From NCBI RefSeq assembly GCF_007625075.1, contig NZ_QMIE01000007.1, forward strand, positions 338 through 64,337: a DNA stretch of 64,000 nt. Reading direction: 5' to 3'. The translations under genes and the position numbers were made by a program. Positions 19,109-26,991 of this stretch are shown here, piece by piece (the first letter of the stretch is position 1; each line of letters starts with the position of its first letter). Source of the stretch: Oceanidesulfovibrio indonesiensis (GTDB taxonomy: Bacteria; Desulfobacterota; Desulfovibrionia; Desulfovibrionales; Desulfovibrionaceae). The notes under the pieces are model-generated. The model made no database searches. It was not told the DNA's origin and was given only the letters and a program-made list of their open reading frames with translations.

Positions 19109-19825
19109 TCATTTGGAAAACAGAGCTGCCGGCTTGATGACCGGTTTGAGGGTGACCTTTTCAAAAACGCCGTCAAGATCCTCATCGAAATATCCCGAGA
19201 CCTTGTCGTTCACGGTGTCTTCCACCACATAGCCGTAGATAACGCGGTGGTACTCCCGGCCCGGAGCGTGGAACGCGAAGAGCTTGATGCGTATGCCGGG
19301 GTTGCCCTTCTCGCGGAACACCTGGCCCACGGTATCCTCGCCCGGAATGTCCGGAAATGCGTCGAAGGATGCGATGCCGCCGACTACGCGCCCGTCAGCC
19401 AGGGCGGCGTCCGCCGCCAGCTGGAGCTCGCCGGATGTGGGGTACGGGCCTTCTCCCTGCACCATGACGGCAGGACGTGTATCCATCCCCAGAGAATCGT
19501 CCCGGGACGCACCCGACTCGTCCAGGGTGCAGGCTGCTTCGTAATCGAACTCAGGCTGCTCCAGCGCCGCGGTTTCTTCGGACTCTGGTTCGGACTCGGC
19601 CGACGCTTGCCCTGCGGCCTTCTGTTTCTCGGCAGGCTTCTGCGCAGCCTTCTTCGGCTCTTCCTGCCGGACCTCTTCCTTTTCCGCTACCGCAGGCTCG
19701 TGCGCGACCGGCTCCTGCTGCTTTCCCTGCAACAGGGCGCAGCCGTTCGCAGCCAGCAGCAGGCATGCCGCAAACGTGCAGACAGTCGCATGGAACAATT
19801 TGGACTTATTGCTTCTTTTCGTCAT
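19109..19825 (-). CDS. Lipoprotein of unknown function
   Basis: About 238 residues. The signal peptide ends in LAANGCA, giving a lipidated Cys29. A Glu/Lys/Ala-rich linker (about residues 35-80) precedes a globular C-terminal domain that includes GIRIKLFAFHAPGREYHRVIYGY and DEDLDGVFEKVTLKP, a DxDxDG-like calcium-loop pattern. The ATG at 19825 follows AAGGAA at 8 bases. An 80-residue upstream extension to 20065 is not credible and would run into the flagellin leader. The family is not recognised. It is probably anchored in the outer membrane. Confidence 0.7.
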   Translation of the reverse strand: MTKRSNKSKLFHATVCTFAACLLLAANGCALLQGKQQEPVAHEPAVAEKEEVRQEEPKKAAQKPAEKQKAAGQASAESEPESEETAALEQPEFDYEAACTLDESGASRDDSLGMDTRPAVMVQGEGPYPTSGELQLAADAALADGRVVGGIASFDAFPDIPGEDTVGQVFREKGNPGIRIKLFAFHAPGREYHRVIYGYVVEDTVNDKVSGYFDEDLDGVFEKVTLKPVIKPAALFSK

Positions 19826-19908
19826 TGGTGATTCCTTTTTGCGCTTCGCAAGCGCAGGCAAGAGGTAGCACCTCCGGGCCTGCGATGCAAAAAATAATTG
19901 CGCCTCCC

Positions 19909-19937
19909 TAAAGATCGGACAGCAAGGCGTCCGAAAA
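19909..19937 (+). promoter_or_regulatory. Possible flagellin promoter region with inverted repeat
   Basis: TAAA (19909-19912) and TCCGAAAA (19930-19937) resemble sigma-28 -35 and -10 elements, but their 17-base spacing is longer than the usual 15. An inverted repeat, TCGGAC (19915-19920) and GTCCGA (19929-19934), lies across the same site. A leader of about 140 bases follows before the flagellin start. Confidence 0.3.
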
Positions 19938-20080
19938 GACAGGCGAGTGGGGAGTAGTTTCTCTCCCACGACCGTCGACGGGAGAAGCATGCCCGCAGGC
20001 GCGAATGCGCCGAAGCGGGTCGGGCGCCGCAAAGCCCGTCCTGGCAAGGACGCCAGGAACACCATTCACGGAGGAATACT

Positions 20081-20971
20081 ATGTCACTGGTCATCAATCA
20101 CAACCTCATGGCGGCGAACGCAGCACGCAATCTGCGCTCCACGTTCGGCGACCTCGGAACCTCGGTACGCCGGCTGTCCTCGGGACTGCGTGTCGGCACT
20201 GCTGCCGACGACGCTGCCGGCCTCGCGATCCGCGAGCTCATGCGTTCGGACATTGCAGCATTGAACCAGGGCGTGCGCAACGCCAACGACGCCATTTCCA
20301 TGATCCAGACGGCGGACGGCGCCCTCGGCGTCATCGATGAAAAGCTGATCCGCATGAAAGAGCTGGCGGAACAGGCGGCCACGGGCACCTATAACTCCGA
20401 CCAGCGTCTGATCATCGACTCCGAGTATCAGGCCATGGCTTCGGAAATCACCCGTATCGCCAACGCCACGGACTTCAACGGCGTGTACCTGCTCAACGGC
20501 AACCTGTCATCGAGCAGCCACAGCGGCACCGGCCTCCAATCCACCGGCAAGATGAAGATCCACTTCGGCACGGCCAACGATTCGGCCGAGGACTACTACT
20601 ACATCCAGATCGAAAGCGCGACCGCCTCGTCTCTGGGTGTGGGCAACCAGTCCACAGACGGCGCCGGCTTCTCCATCTCCACGCAGCAGAACGCCCAACA
20701 GGCGCTCAAGGCGCTGGAAAACGCCATTATTTCCAAGGACAAGATCCGCGCCAACCTGGGTGCGATCCAGAACCGCCTCCAGAACACGATCACCAACCTG
20801 GAAATCCAGGCAGAGAATCTGCAGGCCGCCGAGTCCCGCATCTCCGACGTGGACGTCTCCCTGGAGATGACCGAGTTCGTGCGCAACCAGATTCTCACCC
20901 AATCCGCCGTGGCCATGCTCTCGCAGGCCAACTCCCTGCCGCGCATGGCGCTGCAGCTCGTCGGCGGCTAA
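20081..20971 (+). CDS. fliC: Flagellin
   Basis: A 296-residue structural protein of the flagellar filament. The conserved N-terminal D0/D1 region begins MSLVINHNLMAANAARNLR and includes LSSGLRVGTAADDAAGLAI. The C-terminal D1/D0 region includes NLGAIQNRLQNTITNLE, ESRISDVDVSLEMTEFVRNQIL and a final MLSQANSLPRMALQLV. The variable outer domain is short. A GGAGGAAT ribosome site and a strong intrinsic terminator bracket the gene. It is monocistronic, and no other filament genes are near it. Confidence 0.97.
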   Translation: MSLVINHNLMAANAARNLRSTFGDLGTSVRRLSSGLRVGTAADDAAGLAIRELMRSDIAALNQGVRNANDAISMIQTADGALGVIDEKLIRMKELAEQAATGTYNSDQRLIIDSEYQAMASEITRIANATDFNGVYLLNGNLSSSSHSGTGLQSTGKMKIHFGTANDSAEDYYYIQIESATASSLGVGNQSTDGAGFSISTQQNAQQALKALENAIISKDKIRANLGAIQNRLQNTITNLEIQAENLQAAESRISDVDVSLEMTEFVRNQILTQSAVAMLSQANSLPRMALQLVGG

Positions 20972-21080
20972 CGGCAACGGCTTTAAGCAGCATCAACGGA
21001 AAACACAAACAATCGCGGCACATCAGGGGCTCGACGCCCCGCCCGGACGCACATCTCCCGATCGATAAACGCGCCAGAGG

Positions 21081-21107
21081 AAGGCCCCGCAAGGGGCCTT
21101 CTTTTTT
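21081..21107 (+). terminator. Rho-independent terminator after flagellin
   Basis: AAGGCCCC (21081-21088) and GGGGCCTT (21093-21100) form a perfect 8-bp stem with a GCAA loop, followed by C and six T residues. Confidence 0.93.
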
Positions 21108-21170
21108 GTTCATCTTCAGTTCCGCTCTTTCAGCTTGCACAATACATTCCGTGTAGATTGAGATACATCT

Positions 21171-21199
21171 TTGACATGCCTATTGTTCCGAGTTATTGC
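21171..21199 (+). promoter_or_regulatory. Candidate promoter for the MBOAT gene pair
   Basis: TTGACA (21171-21176) matches the -35 consensus exactly. After 17 bases, TATTGC (21194-21199) is a weak -10. The DNA around it is AT-rich compared with the flanks. Confidence 0.35.
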
Positions 21200-21275
21200 C
21201 GGCCCTACCCAGGGGCAGTGGGAACATACCCGTAAACAACTGAATAGATACTGACAATCCATAGTCAGACACTCC

Positions 21276-22775
21276 ATGCTCTTCAATTCTCTCGAGTATA
21301 TCTTTCTTTTCCTGCCCATTGTCATTGCTGGTTATTTTATCATCGGGTCATGGTCCCATTCCTCGAAAGCCCAGAATCTCTGGCTCGTTTCAGCCTCCTT
21401 CTTTTTTTATTCGTATTGGAAAATAGAATATTTACCACTTCTGCTCCTGTCCATCACGATCAACTATCTGGTCAGCCAACGCATTCTTGCCAAAGGGGAA
21501 CGTTCCCGGCTGTATCTGGTCCTGGGGGTGGTGTTCAATCTGCTTTTGTTGGGTGTCTTCAAGTATACGGATTTCATACTGGAAAACGTTTTTCTGCTCA
21601 TTCGGGATCCTGACCCGCCATTACTGAATTTCATCCTCCCTCTTGGCATTTCTTTCTTTACCTTCCAGCAGATAGCCTTCCTGATCGACTGTTCCCGAAG
21701 CCAGGCCAACGAACAAAGAATCCTGCCGTATTCTTTGTTCGTGAGCTTTTTCCCGCAACTGATCGCCGGGCCCATTGTACACCATAAGGAGATGATGCCT
21801 CAGTTCGAGGCCCGATCCCGGCGTTCCATTCAGTGGGAGAATCTTTCCCTGGGGCTGTTCATTTTCAGCATGGGACTTTTTAAAAAGGTAGCCATCGCCG
21901 ACACTCTGGCGCCCTGGGTCAATCAAGGCTTCGCACAACCGGAGCAGTTGTCCTTTGTAGACGCCTGGGCCACCTGCTTCTGGTATACTTTCCAGCTGTA
22001 TTTTGATTTTTCGGGCTATTCGGACATGGCTATTGGCGCGGCCAGGATGTTGAACATCAACCTGCCTATCAACTTCAATTCCCCATACAAGGCATACAGC
22101 ATCCAGGATTTCTGGAGGCGCTGGCATATGACTCTGTCGCGCTGGCTGCGGGATTATCTGTACATTCCTCTGGGCGGAAACCGGCGGGGACCGATACGAA
22201 ACTACATCAATTTGTTTTTGACCTTTCTGCTGGCCGGCTTGTGGCACGGTGCGGCGTGGACTTTTGTGCTTTGGGGCGCGATGCATGGCGTGGCGCTGGT
22301 TCTGCACCGATTCATTTCGCGTTCGAACTGGCTTCATCTGCCCCGAGGTCTGGCTGTCGTGTTCACTTTTCTGTTCGTAGCTGTGGCCTGGGTTCCTTTT
22401 CGCGCTGAATCCCTTACCTCTGCATGGGCGATTGGGCGCGGCATGCTGGGCATGAACGGAGTTGCCGTACCACAAGCCATCGCCGACCAACTACAGACCT
22501 TGCTGGGGGTCGTGATCCCCAATATCCAAGTGGCGACAGCCGCCGAACCTTTTGGGATCTGGGCCTACCTTTTGCTTCCCATCCTGTTTGTCGTTGTATT
22601 TTTTCCAAAGAACACCATGGAAGTAGCCCACATTATTGAAGGAGGAGAAAACTCGTTCCTTGGCTACAAGCCCAACCTCCGTTGTGCGGCATGTACCGCA
22701 CTGGCCATGTTCATCAGCCTCCTGAGCTTTTTCGGGCAAGTCACCCGGTCCGAGTTTCTCTACTTCAATTTCTGA
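21276..22775 (+). CDS. MBOAT-family O-acyltransferase (AlgI-like)
   Basis: A 499-residue polytopic membrane enzyme of the AlgI/PatA group. These pass acetyl or other acyl groups across the inner membrane to a periplasmic transferase that modifies a polysaccharide. Typical segments are PLGISFFTFQQIAFLID, QLYFDFSGYSDMAIGAARML, NFNSPYKAYSIQDFWRRWHMTLSRWL and GLWHGAAWTFVLWGAMHG, which contains the catalytic His324. About 11 membrane segments are visible. GC is lower than in the neighbours, as is common for glycan-modification genes and hinting at transfer. The partner gene starts 13 bases downstream. Confidence 0.93.
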   Translation: MLFNSLEYIFLFLPIVIAGYFIIGSWSHSSKAQNLWLVSASFFFYSYWKIEYLPLLLLSITINYLVSQRILAKGERSRLYLVLGVVFNLLLLGVFKYTDFILENVFLLIRDPDPPLLNFILPLGISFFTFQQIAFLIDCSRSQANEQRILPYSLFVSFFPQLIAGPIVHHKEMMPQFEARSRRSIQWENLSLGLFIFSMGLFKKVAIADTLAPWVNQGFAQPEQLSFVDAWATCFWYTFQLYFDFSGYSDMAIGAARMLNINLPINFNSPYKAYSIQDFWRRWHMTLSRWLRDYLYIPLGGNRRGPIRNYINLFLTFLLAGLWHGAAWTFVLWGAMHGVALVLHRFISRSNWLHLPRGLAVVFTFLFVAVAWVPFRAESLTSAWAIGRGMLGMNGVAVPQAIADQLQTLLGVVIPNIQVATAAEPFGIWAYLLLPILFVVVFFPKNTMEVAHIIEGGENSFLGYKPNLRCAACTALAMFISLLSFFGQVTRSEFLYFNF

Positions 22776-22788
22776 CCCCCTGCTCCCC

Positions 22789-24279
22789 ATGAAAATTTCG
22801 CCAAAAAAGCATTTTGTGTTGCAACTGCTTCTTTTGGGAGCGCTATTCCTGCTGTATACCGCTGTCTTTTTCGCCCAGCGTGGAGCTCCGGTGAAAGCGG
22901 AGTGGTGGGTCAGGGACGTGCTGATCTGCAAGGAAGAAGTAGCCAAAACGTTTTCTCCAGATAAAAAGAAGATCATTGTCATCGCGGGCTCGAACGTGCT
23001 TCTTTCCCTGGACAGCAAGTTGATGAGCCAATTGGTCGGCATACCGGTTCTCAACCTGGCCACTCATGGCGCACTGGAAATTTCTTTTTACCGCAGGCTG
23101 CTGGAACAGCATTATAATCCTGGCGACATAGTGATCCTGCCTTTGGAGGCAAGCCACTATTTTCGAACTTCCCTGTACAGCGACTGGTTCGTCAACAACA
23201 TTCTGGCCTGGGGCGCTGCGTATTTCGACGACCTCAGCCCCCTCGAACAGTTGGAGTTCATGTTCCATACGCCACCAGAGCGTGTCTTGGACGGCGTTTT
23301 GGCTGCATTCTCTGAAGACTCCAAACTTAAGGATGCCGACAACATCCGAACGTTATTCAGAAAAAATACTGGAGACCAGAAACCAAACCATTTCCGATAC
23401 AGTTACCAGTGGCTAAATCGCCAAGGTGAATTCATTGTGGACCTGCCTCCGACCCGGCGAGTGAGGAACCTCCAGCGCGGCAAGGACTATCCTTACGGCC
23501 GTGGGTCAATCAGTGATCATTTCTTGTCGGAATACGAAAAAATCCAGGATCTCGTCAGCAAGCACGACGGCCGACTCATTCTGACCTGGCCGATCATGTT
23601 GAGAAACCCTCGATTCGATTTAGAGAAGGCCAGGGATCAGGCCAAAGTGGATGCTTTTGTGGACGATCTGAAAAAATGCGACATAGATATACTCTATCCT
23701 GCCGCTTTGTTCCAATTTGGTTTCCATTTTTTCTATGACACCGAATCCCATGCCAACCGCAAGGGCGCCATTCTTCGCACCGTCAATCTTGCAGCCTGCG
23801 TCAGCCAGGATCTGCACGGTCAGGACTGGGGTCTAGACTGGGACGAGGCCCTGGACGTCGTCAAAGTTGAAGAACTGGCCGTCGCCCCTCTGCTGAAACA
23901 GGACAAGTATCCCTTGTTCGCGATGCGGTATTACGATTTCCGCTCCATCCGCAAGGCACTGCAAGCGTACAAGGAAAAATACGGTTCCTATCCGGTCAGT
24001 TCCGGAGGCTGGGACGGAGTGAAGACACTCTGGGGAAAGGAGGGCAAGGACTGGATACCTGGTCTCGTTCCGGAATTCCTTCCAGCTCTGCCTCGCGATC
24101 CGCGTGGGAATGACAATCCCACGGAGCAATACCTCTACAAATCAGACGGCATCGATTACAAACTCCTGGCCCACAGGGCCGAAGACAGCTTTGCTGTTCG
24201 TCAAGTCCTGCCTTCCTTGGCGGACCCCAGACGAGAACTGGCTTACGGCATATGGACTTCCGGAGCGGCACATTGGTAG
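22789..24279 (+). CDS. SGNH-like periplasmic partner of the MBOAT enzyme with a pseudopilin-like C-terminal domain
   Basis: A 496-residue protein anchored by one N-terminal membrane helix. Residues about 60-330 look like an SGNH-fold O-acyltransferase: IVIAGSNVLLSLDSKLM supplies the first block, and DTESHANRKGAILRT the last Asp/His block, as in AlgX/AlgJ-type partners of MBOAT proteins. After about residue 375 the sequence changes to YYDFRSIRKALQAYKEKYGSYP, later WIPGLVPEFLPALPRDPRG and DGIDYKLLAH. That pattern resembles the globular part of type II secretion GspG pseudopilins, without the N-terminal pilin helix. The SGNH role and the tail are both judged by eye. Product and acceptor are unknown. 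Confidence 0.75.
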   Translation: MKISPKKHFVLQLLLLGALFLLYTAVFFAQRGAPVKAEWWVRDVLICKEEVAKTFSPDKKKIIVIAGSNVLLSLDSKLMSQLVGIPVLNLATHGALEISFYRRLLEQHYNPGDIVILPLEASHYFRTSLYSDWFVNNILAWGAAYFDDLSPLEQLEFMFHTPPERVLDGVLAAFSEDSKLKDADNIRTLFRKNTGDQKPNHFRYSYQWLNRQGEFIVDLPPTRRVRNLQRGKDYPYGRGSISDHFLSEYEKIQDLVSKHDGRLILTWPIMLRNPRFDLEKARDQAKVDAFVDDLKKCDIDILYPAALFQFGFHFFYDTESHANRKGAILRTVNLAACVSQDLHGQDWGLDWDEALDVVKVEELAVAPLLKQDKYPLFAMRYYDFRSIRKALQAYKEKYGSYPVSSGGWDGVKTLWGKEGKDWIPGLVPEFLPALPRDPRGNDNPTEQYLYKSDGIDYKLLAHRAEDSFAVRQVLPSLADPRRELAYGIWTSGAAHW

Positions 24280-24342
24280 GCTAAGGGCAAGGGCGGAATC
24301 TCCAGGCGTCAACCGACTTCGTTTCTTCGCTGAACACTGGAT

Positions 24343-26628
24343 TCACGCGTGCTGCCGGCCGGTTTCACTGCGCGTGGGCGCGGTCATTCGGCTGGCTTCG
24401 AGGATGTCGTCCAGGGCCGAGAGCTTTTCCAGAACCACATAGAGCATGGCCGCTTCCTTAACCTCGATGGTCAGGACGATCTCCGTGTTGCCGTCCACCG
24501 TGGAGTGGAAATGGCCGGCGTCGATGTTCACACCCTCTTGGGCCAGAAGCGAGGCCACGCGACCCAGCACGCCCCGACGGTTCTTGCAGATGAGACGGAT
24601 CTTGGCCGGATACGGCGTCTCGGTATCCCCTCCCCAGGAAACAGGGATGATGCGCTCCGGCTCCACGTTCTGCACGTTGGGGCAATCTGCCGTGTGCACG
24701 GTCACGCCACGGCCGCGGCTGATGTAGCCCACGATAGTGTCGCCGGGCAGCGGATTGCAGCAGCCGGCGAAGCGCACCAGAACGTCGTCCACGCCCTTGA
24801 TGGAGACATGCTCCGAGGCCTGGGCCCGCCTGGTCTCCTCCGGGGTCATCTCGGCCCGGGTCTCTGCGGGCTTGCCCTTTTCCCTGTGCTTCTCTTTTTC
24901 CTCGGATTTCGGCCTGGCCGGCTGAAGCTTGTTGAGCACCTTGCGCGGGGTGATGCGCGCGTACCCCACGGCGGTGAGCAGATCGTCCGTCCCCTTGAAG
25001 GAAAACTCCCTGGCCAGGTCCTCGAACACGCCTTCCTTGAGCGCCTTGGCCGCGTTGACGCCCATCTTGCGGCCTTCCTTCTCCAGCAGTTCTTTGGCCA
25101 GGGCGATGGCGCGGGCGCGTTCCTCGGTGCGCAGATAGTGGTGGATGCGGGTGCGGGCCTTGGCCGTCTTCACGAACTTGAGCCAGTCCCGGCTGGGAGT
25201 GCGCTGCTTGTCCGTGATGATCTCCACGGTGTCGCCATTTTTGAGCGGTGTGGAGAGAGGCACGAGCTTGCCGTTGACCTTGCCGCCGGCGCAGTGGTCA
25301 CCGACTTCTGAATGGATGAGATAAGCGAAGTCCACGGGCGTAGCGCCTTCGGGCAGTTCTTTCACATCGCCCCGTGGAGTGAATACGTAGACCTCGTCCT
25401 TGAAGAGGTCGAACCGCAGGGAGCGCATGAACTCGCGCGAGTCGCTCTCCTGCTTCTGCCAGTCGAGGATCTGCCGCAGCCAGGAGAACTGCTCGGCTTC
25501 CTTGGATTTGACCTTGGCCTTGTCCTTGTAGCGCCAGTGGGCGGCCACGCCGTACTCGGCCAGCTGGTGCATCTCCTCGGTGCGGATCTGTATCTCTATG
25601 CGCTCGCCGTCCGGCCCGATGACCGTTGTGTGCAGGCTCTGATACATGTTCGCCTTGGGCATGGAGATGTAGTCCTTGAACCTGCCGGGAACAGGCCGCC
25701 AGGCGGCGTGAACCAGACCGAGCATGGCGTAGCAGTCCTTGATGGACTTGAGGATCACGCGGAAGGCGATGATGTCGTAGACCTGGTCCAGCGTAAGGTT
25801 CTGCTGCACCATCTTGTGGTAGATGGAGTATACGTGCTTGGTGCGTCCCGTAACGCGGCCCGGGATTTCGTTCTCCTCGAGCATCTGGTTGAGCAGCCCG
25901 ACGACCTTCTCGATGTAGTCCTTGCCGTGAACCTGGTACTTTTCCACGCCGGCGCACAATTGATTGTACACGTCCGGCTTGAGGTATTTGAGTGCGAGGT
26001 CTTCGAGCTCCAGCTTGAGCCGGTGCAGGCCCAGCCGGTTGGCCAGGGGCGCATAGATGTCCATGGTCTCCTGGCTGATGGCTTTCTGCTTGGGCGCCGG
26101 CATGTGCTCCATGGTGCGCATGTTGTGCAGCCTGTCCGCCAGCTTCACTATCAGCACCCGCATGTTTTCCGCCATGGAGAGGATCATCTTGCGGATATTT
26201 TCGGCCTGGGCCTGCTCCTTGGTCTCGAAGGGCATCTGGCTGATCTTGGTGACGCCCTCGACGATGTCGCCGACCTCTTCGCCGAACTCCTCGTCGATTT
26301 CCTCTATGGAAACCTTGGTGTCCTCCACCGTGTCGTGCAGCAGACCGGCGGCAATGGTGGCCTCGTCCAGGCGCATGTCGGCCAGGACGTTCGCCACTTC
26401 AAGAGGATGGGAGAGATAGGGCTCGCCCGAGCGCCGGGTCTGCCCGGCATGGGCGGCCGCGGAGAAGACGTACGCCTTCTGGATGACGTCCACGCCGGAT
26501 TCGGGCAGGTACGTGCGGACCTTTTCGAGAATTTCGCCGATGCGCACGATTGGCCGTGCGGCCGGGATCTTCGCCTCGCTCGTTGTGCATGCGGCGGTCT
26601 GTGCTGAATTGGAGGTGTCGTGAGCCAT
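24343..26628 (-). CDS. rel: Bifunctional (p)ppGpp synthetase/hydrolase (Rel/SpoT)
   Basis: About 761 residues controlling the stringent response. The HD hydrolase domain is intact (HAGQTRRSGEPYLSHPLEVA and LLHDTVEDT). The synthetase domain has GRFKDYISMPKANMYQSLHTT and EIQIRTEEMHQLAEYG, where RxKD rather than ExDD fits a bifunctional enzyme. A TGS domain (VFTPRGDVKELPEGATPVDFAY), a conserved-cysteine region and a C-terminal ACT domain follow. The ATG at 26628 with a CAGGG site is preferred to a TTG at 26664. It is monocistronic here, convergent with the SGNH gene, and its upstream region holds foldable RNA elements. Confidence 0.95.
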   Translation of the reverse strand: MAHDTSNSAQTAACTTSEAKIPAARPIVRIGEILEKVRTYLPESGVDVIQKAYVFSAAAHAGQTRRSGEPYLSHPLEVANVLADMRLDEATIAAGLLHDTVEDTKVSIEEIDEEFGEEVGDIVEGVTKISQMPFETKEQAQAENIRKMILSMAENMRVLIVKLADRLHNMRTMEHMPAPKQKAISQETMDIYAPLANRLGLHRLKLELEDLALKYLKPDVYNQLCAGVEKYQVHGKDYIEKVVGLLNQMLEENEIPGRVTGRTKHVYSIYHKMVQQNLTLDQVYDIIAFRVILKSIKDCYAMLGLVHAAWRPVPGRFKDYISMPKANMYQSLHTTVIGPDGERIEIQIRTEEMHQLAEYGVAAHWRYKDKAKVKSKEAEQFSWLRQILDWQKQESDSREFMRSLRFDLFKDEVYVFTPRGDVKELPEGATPVDFAYLIHSEVGDHCAGGKVNGKLVPLSTPLKNGDTVEIITDKQRTPSRDWLKFVKTAKARTRIHHYLRTEERARAIALAKELLEKEGRKMGVNAAKALKEGVFEDLAREFSFKGTDDLLTAVGYARITPRKVLNKLQPARPKSEEKEKHREKGKPAETRAEMTPEETRRAQASEHVSIKGVDDVLVRFAGCCNPLPGDTIVGYISRGRGVTVHTADCPNVQNVEPERIIPVSWGGDTETPYPAKIRLICKNRRGVLGRVASLLAQEGVNIDAGHFHSTVDGNTEIVLTIEVKEAAMLYVVLEKLSALDDILEASRMTAPTRSETGRQHA

Positions 26629-26670
26629 GTAACCCTGATACGCGCAAAGACGCACTTTCTTCAAGTCATA

Positions 26671-26717
26671 CCGGGGAACGGCGGGGATACCCCCCCTGTA
26701 ACAGCGCCGTTTTCCGG
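26671..26717. other. Three-way-junction-like foldable element upstream of rel
   Basis: On the plus strand, 26671-26683 pairs with 26705-26717 over 13 bp with two G-U pairs. Two mini-hairpins sit inside it: GGG/CCC around 26684-26692 and CTG/CAG at 26696-26704. Transcribed from the minus strand, the same DNA would lie in the rel leader, but the two G-U pairs would become A-C mismatches. The fold is therefore better on the plus strand. Confidence 0.5.
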
Positions 26718-26722
26718 AAATG

Positions 26723-26750
26723 TTGCCAAATTGCCAAAATACAGTAGAAT
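26723..26750 (+). promoter_or_regulatory. Strong predicted sigma-70 promoter
   Basis: TTGCCA (26723-26728, five of six matches to TTGACA) and TAGAAT (26745-26750, five of six to TATAAT) are separated by 16 bases. Transcription would begin near 26757, at the start of the structured element at 26752-26829. Confidence 0.65.
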
Positions 26751-26751
26751 G

Positions 26752-26829
26752 GGCGACTGCAACCCGCTTGCCCGGAGTCTTCCCGTGGGGGACTGTGCAG
26801 AATCACACACTCGGGTTGCAAAATTCGCC
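26752..26829 (+). ncRNA. Candidate structured RNA (leader of the helicase gene or independent small RNA)
   Basis: GGCGA (26752-26756) pairs with TCGCC (26825-26829), and TGCAACCCG (26758-26766) pairs perfectly with CGGGTTGCA (26812-26820), giving a closing stem of about 14 bp. Inside are AGTC/GACT with CCC/GGG (26776-26794) and a small GTG/CAC hairpin. A good sigma-70 promoter lies directly upstream. I see no T-run terminator, so it may be the leader of the helicase gene at 26992. It matches no riboswitch or small-RNA class that I recognise. The rest of 26629-26991 shows no gene. Confidence 0.45.
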
Positions 26830-26991
26830 TTCTTCATCTACGAAGAAAAATGGCCCGATACAGTGTTTTACCCATGCCGACAAACGCAGCACACCGAACC
26901 CACGAATCCGGCAGCTCCCTGGTCTCGCGCGCATGTACGGCACTCGACAGCGTCGCACTCGTCTATGTGTACGCCTTGAAGGAGCAGTCTA

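Noticed and set aside
26752-26829. tRNA gene
   Set aside because: The pairing resembles a cloverleaf outline, but the T-arm and anticodon features and the 3' CCA context are missing.
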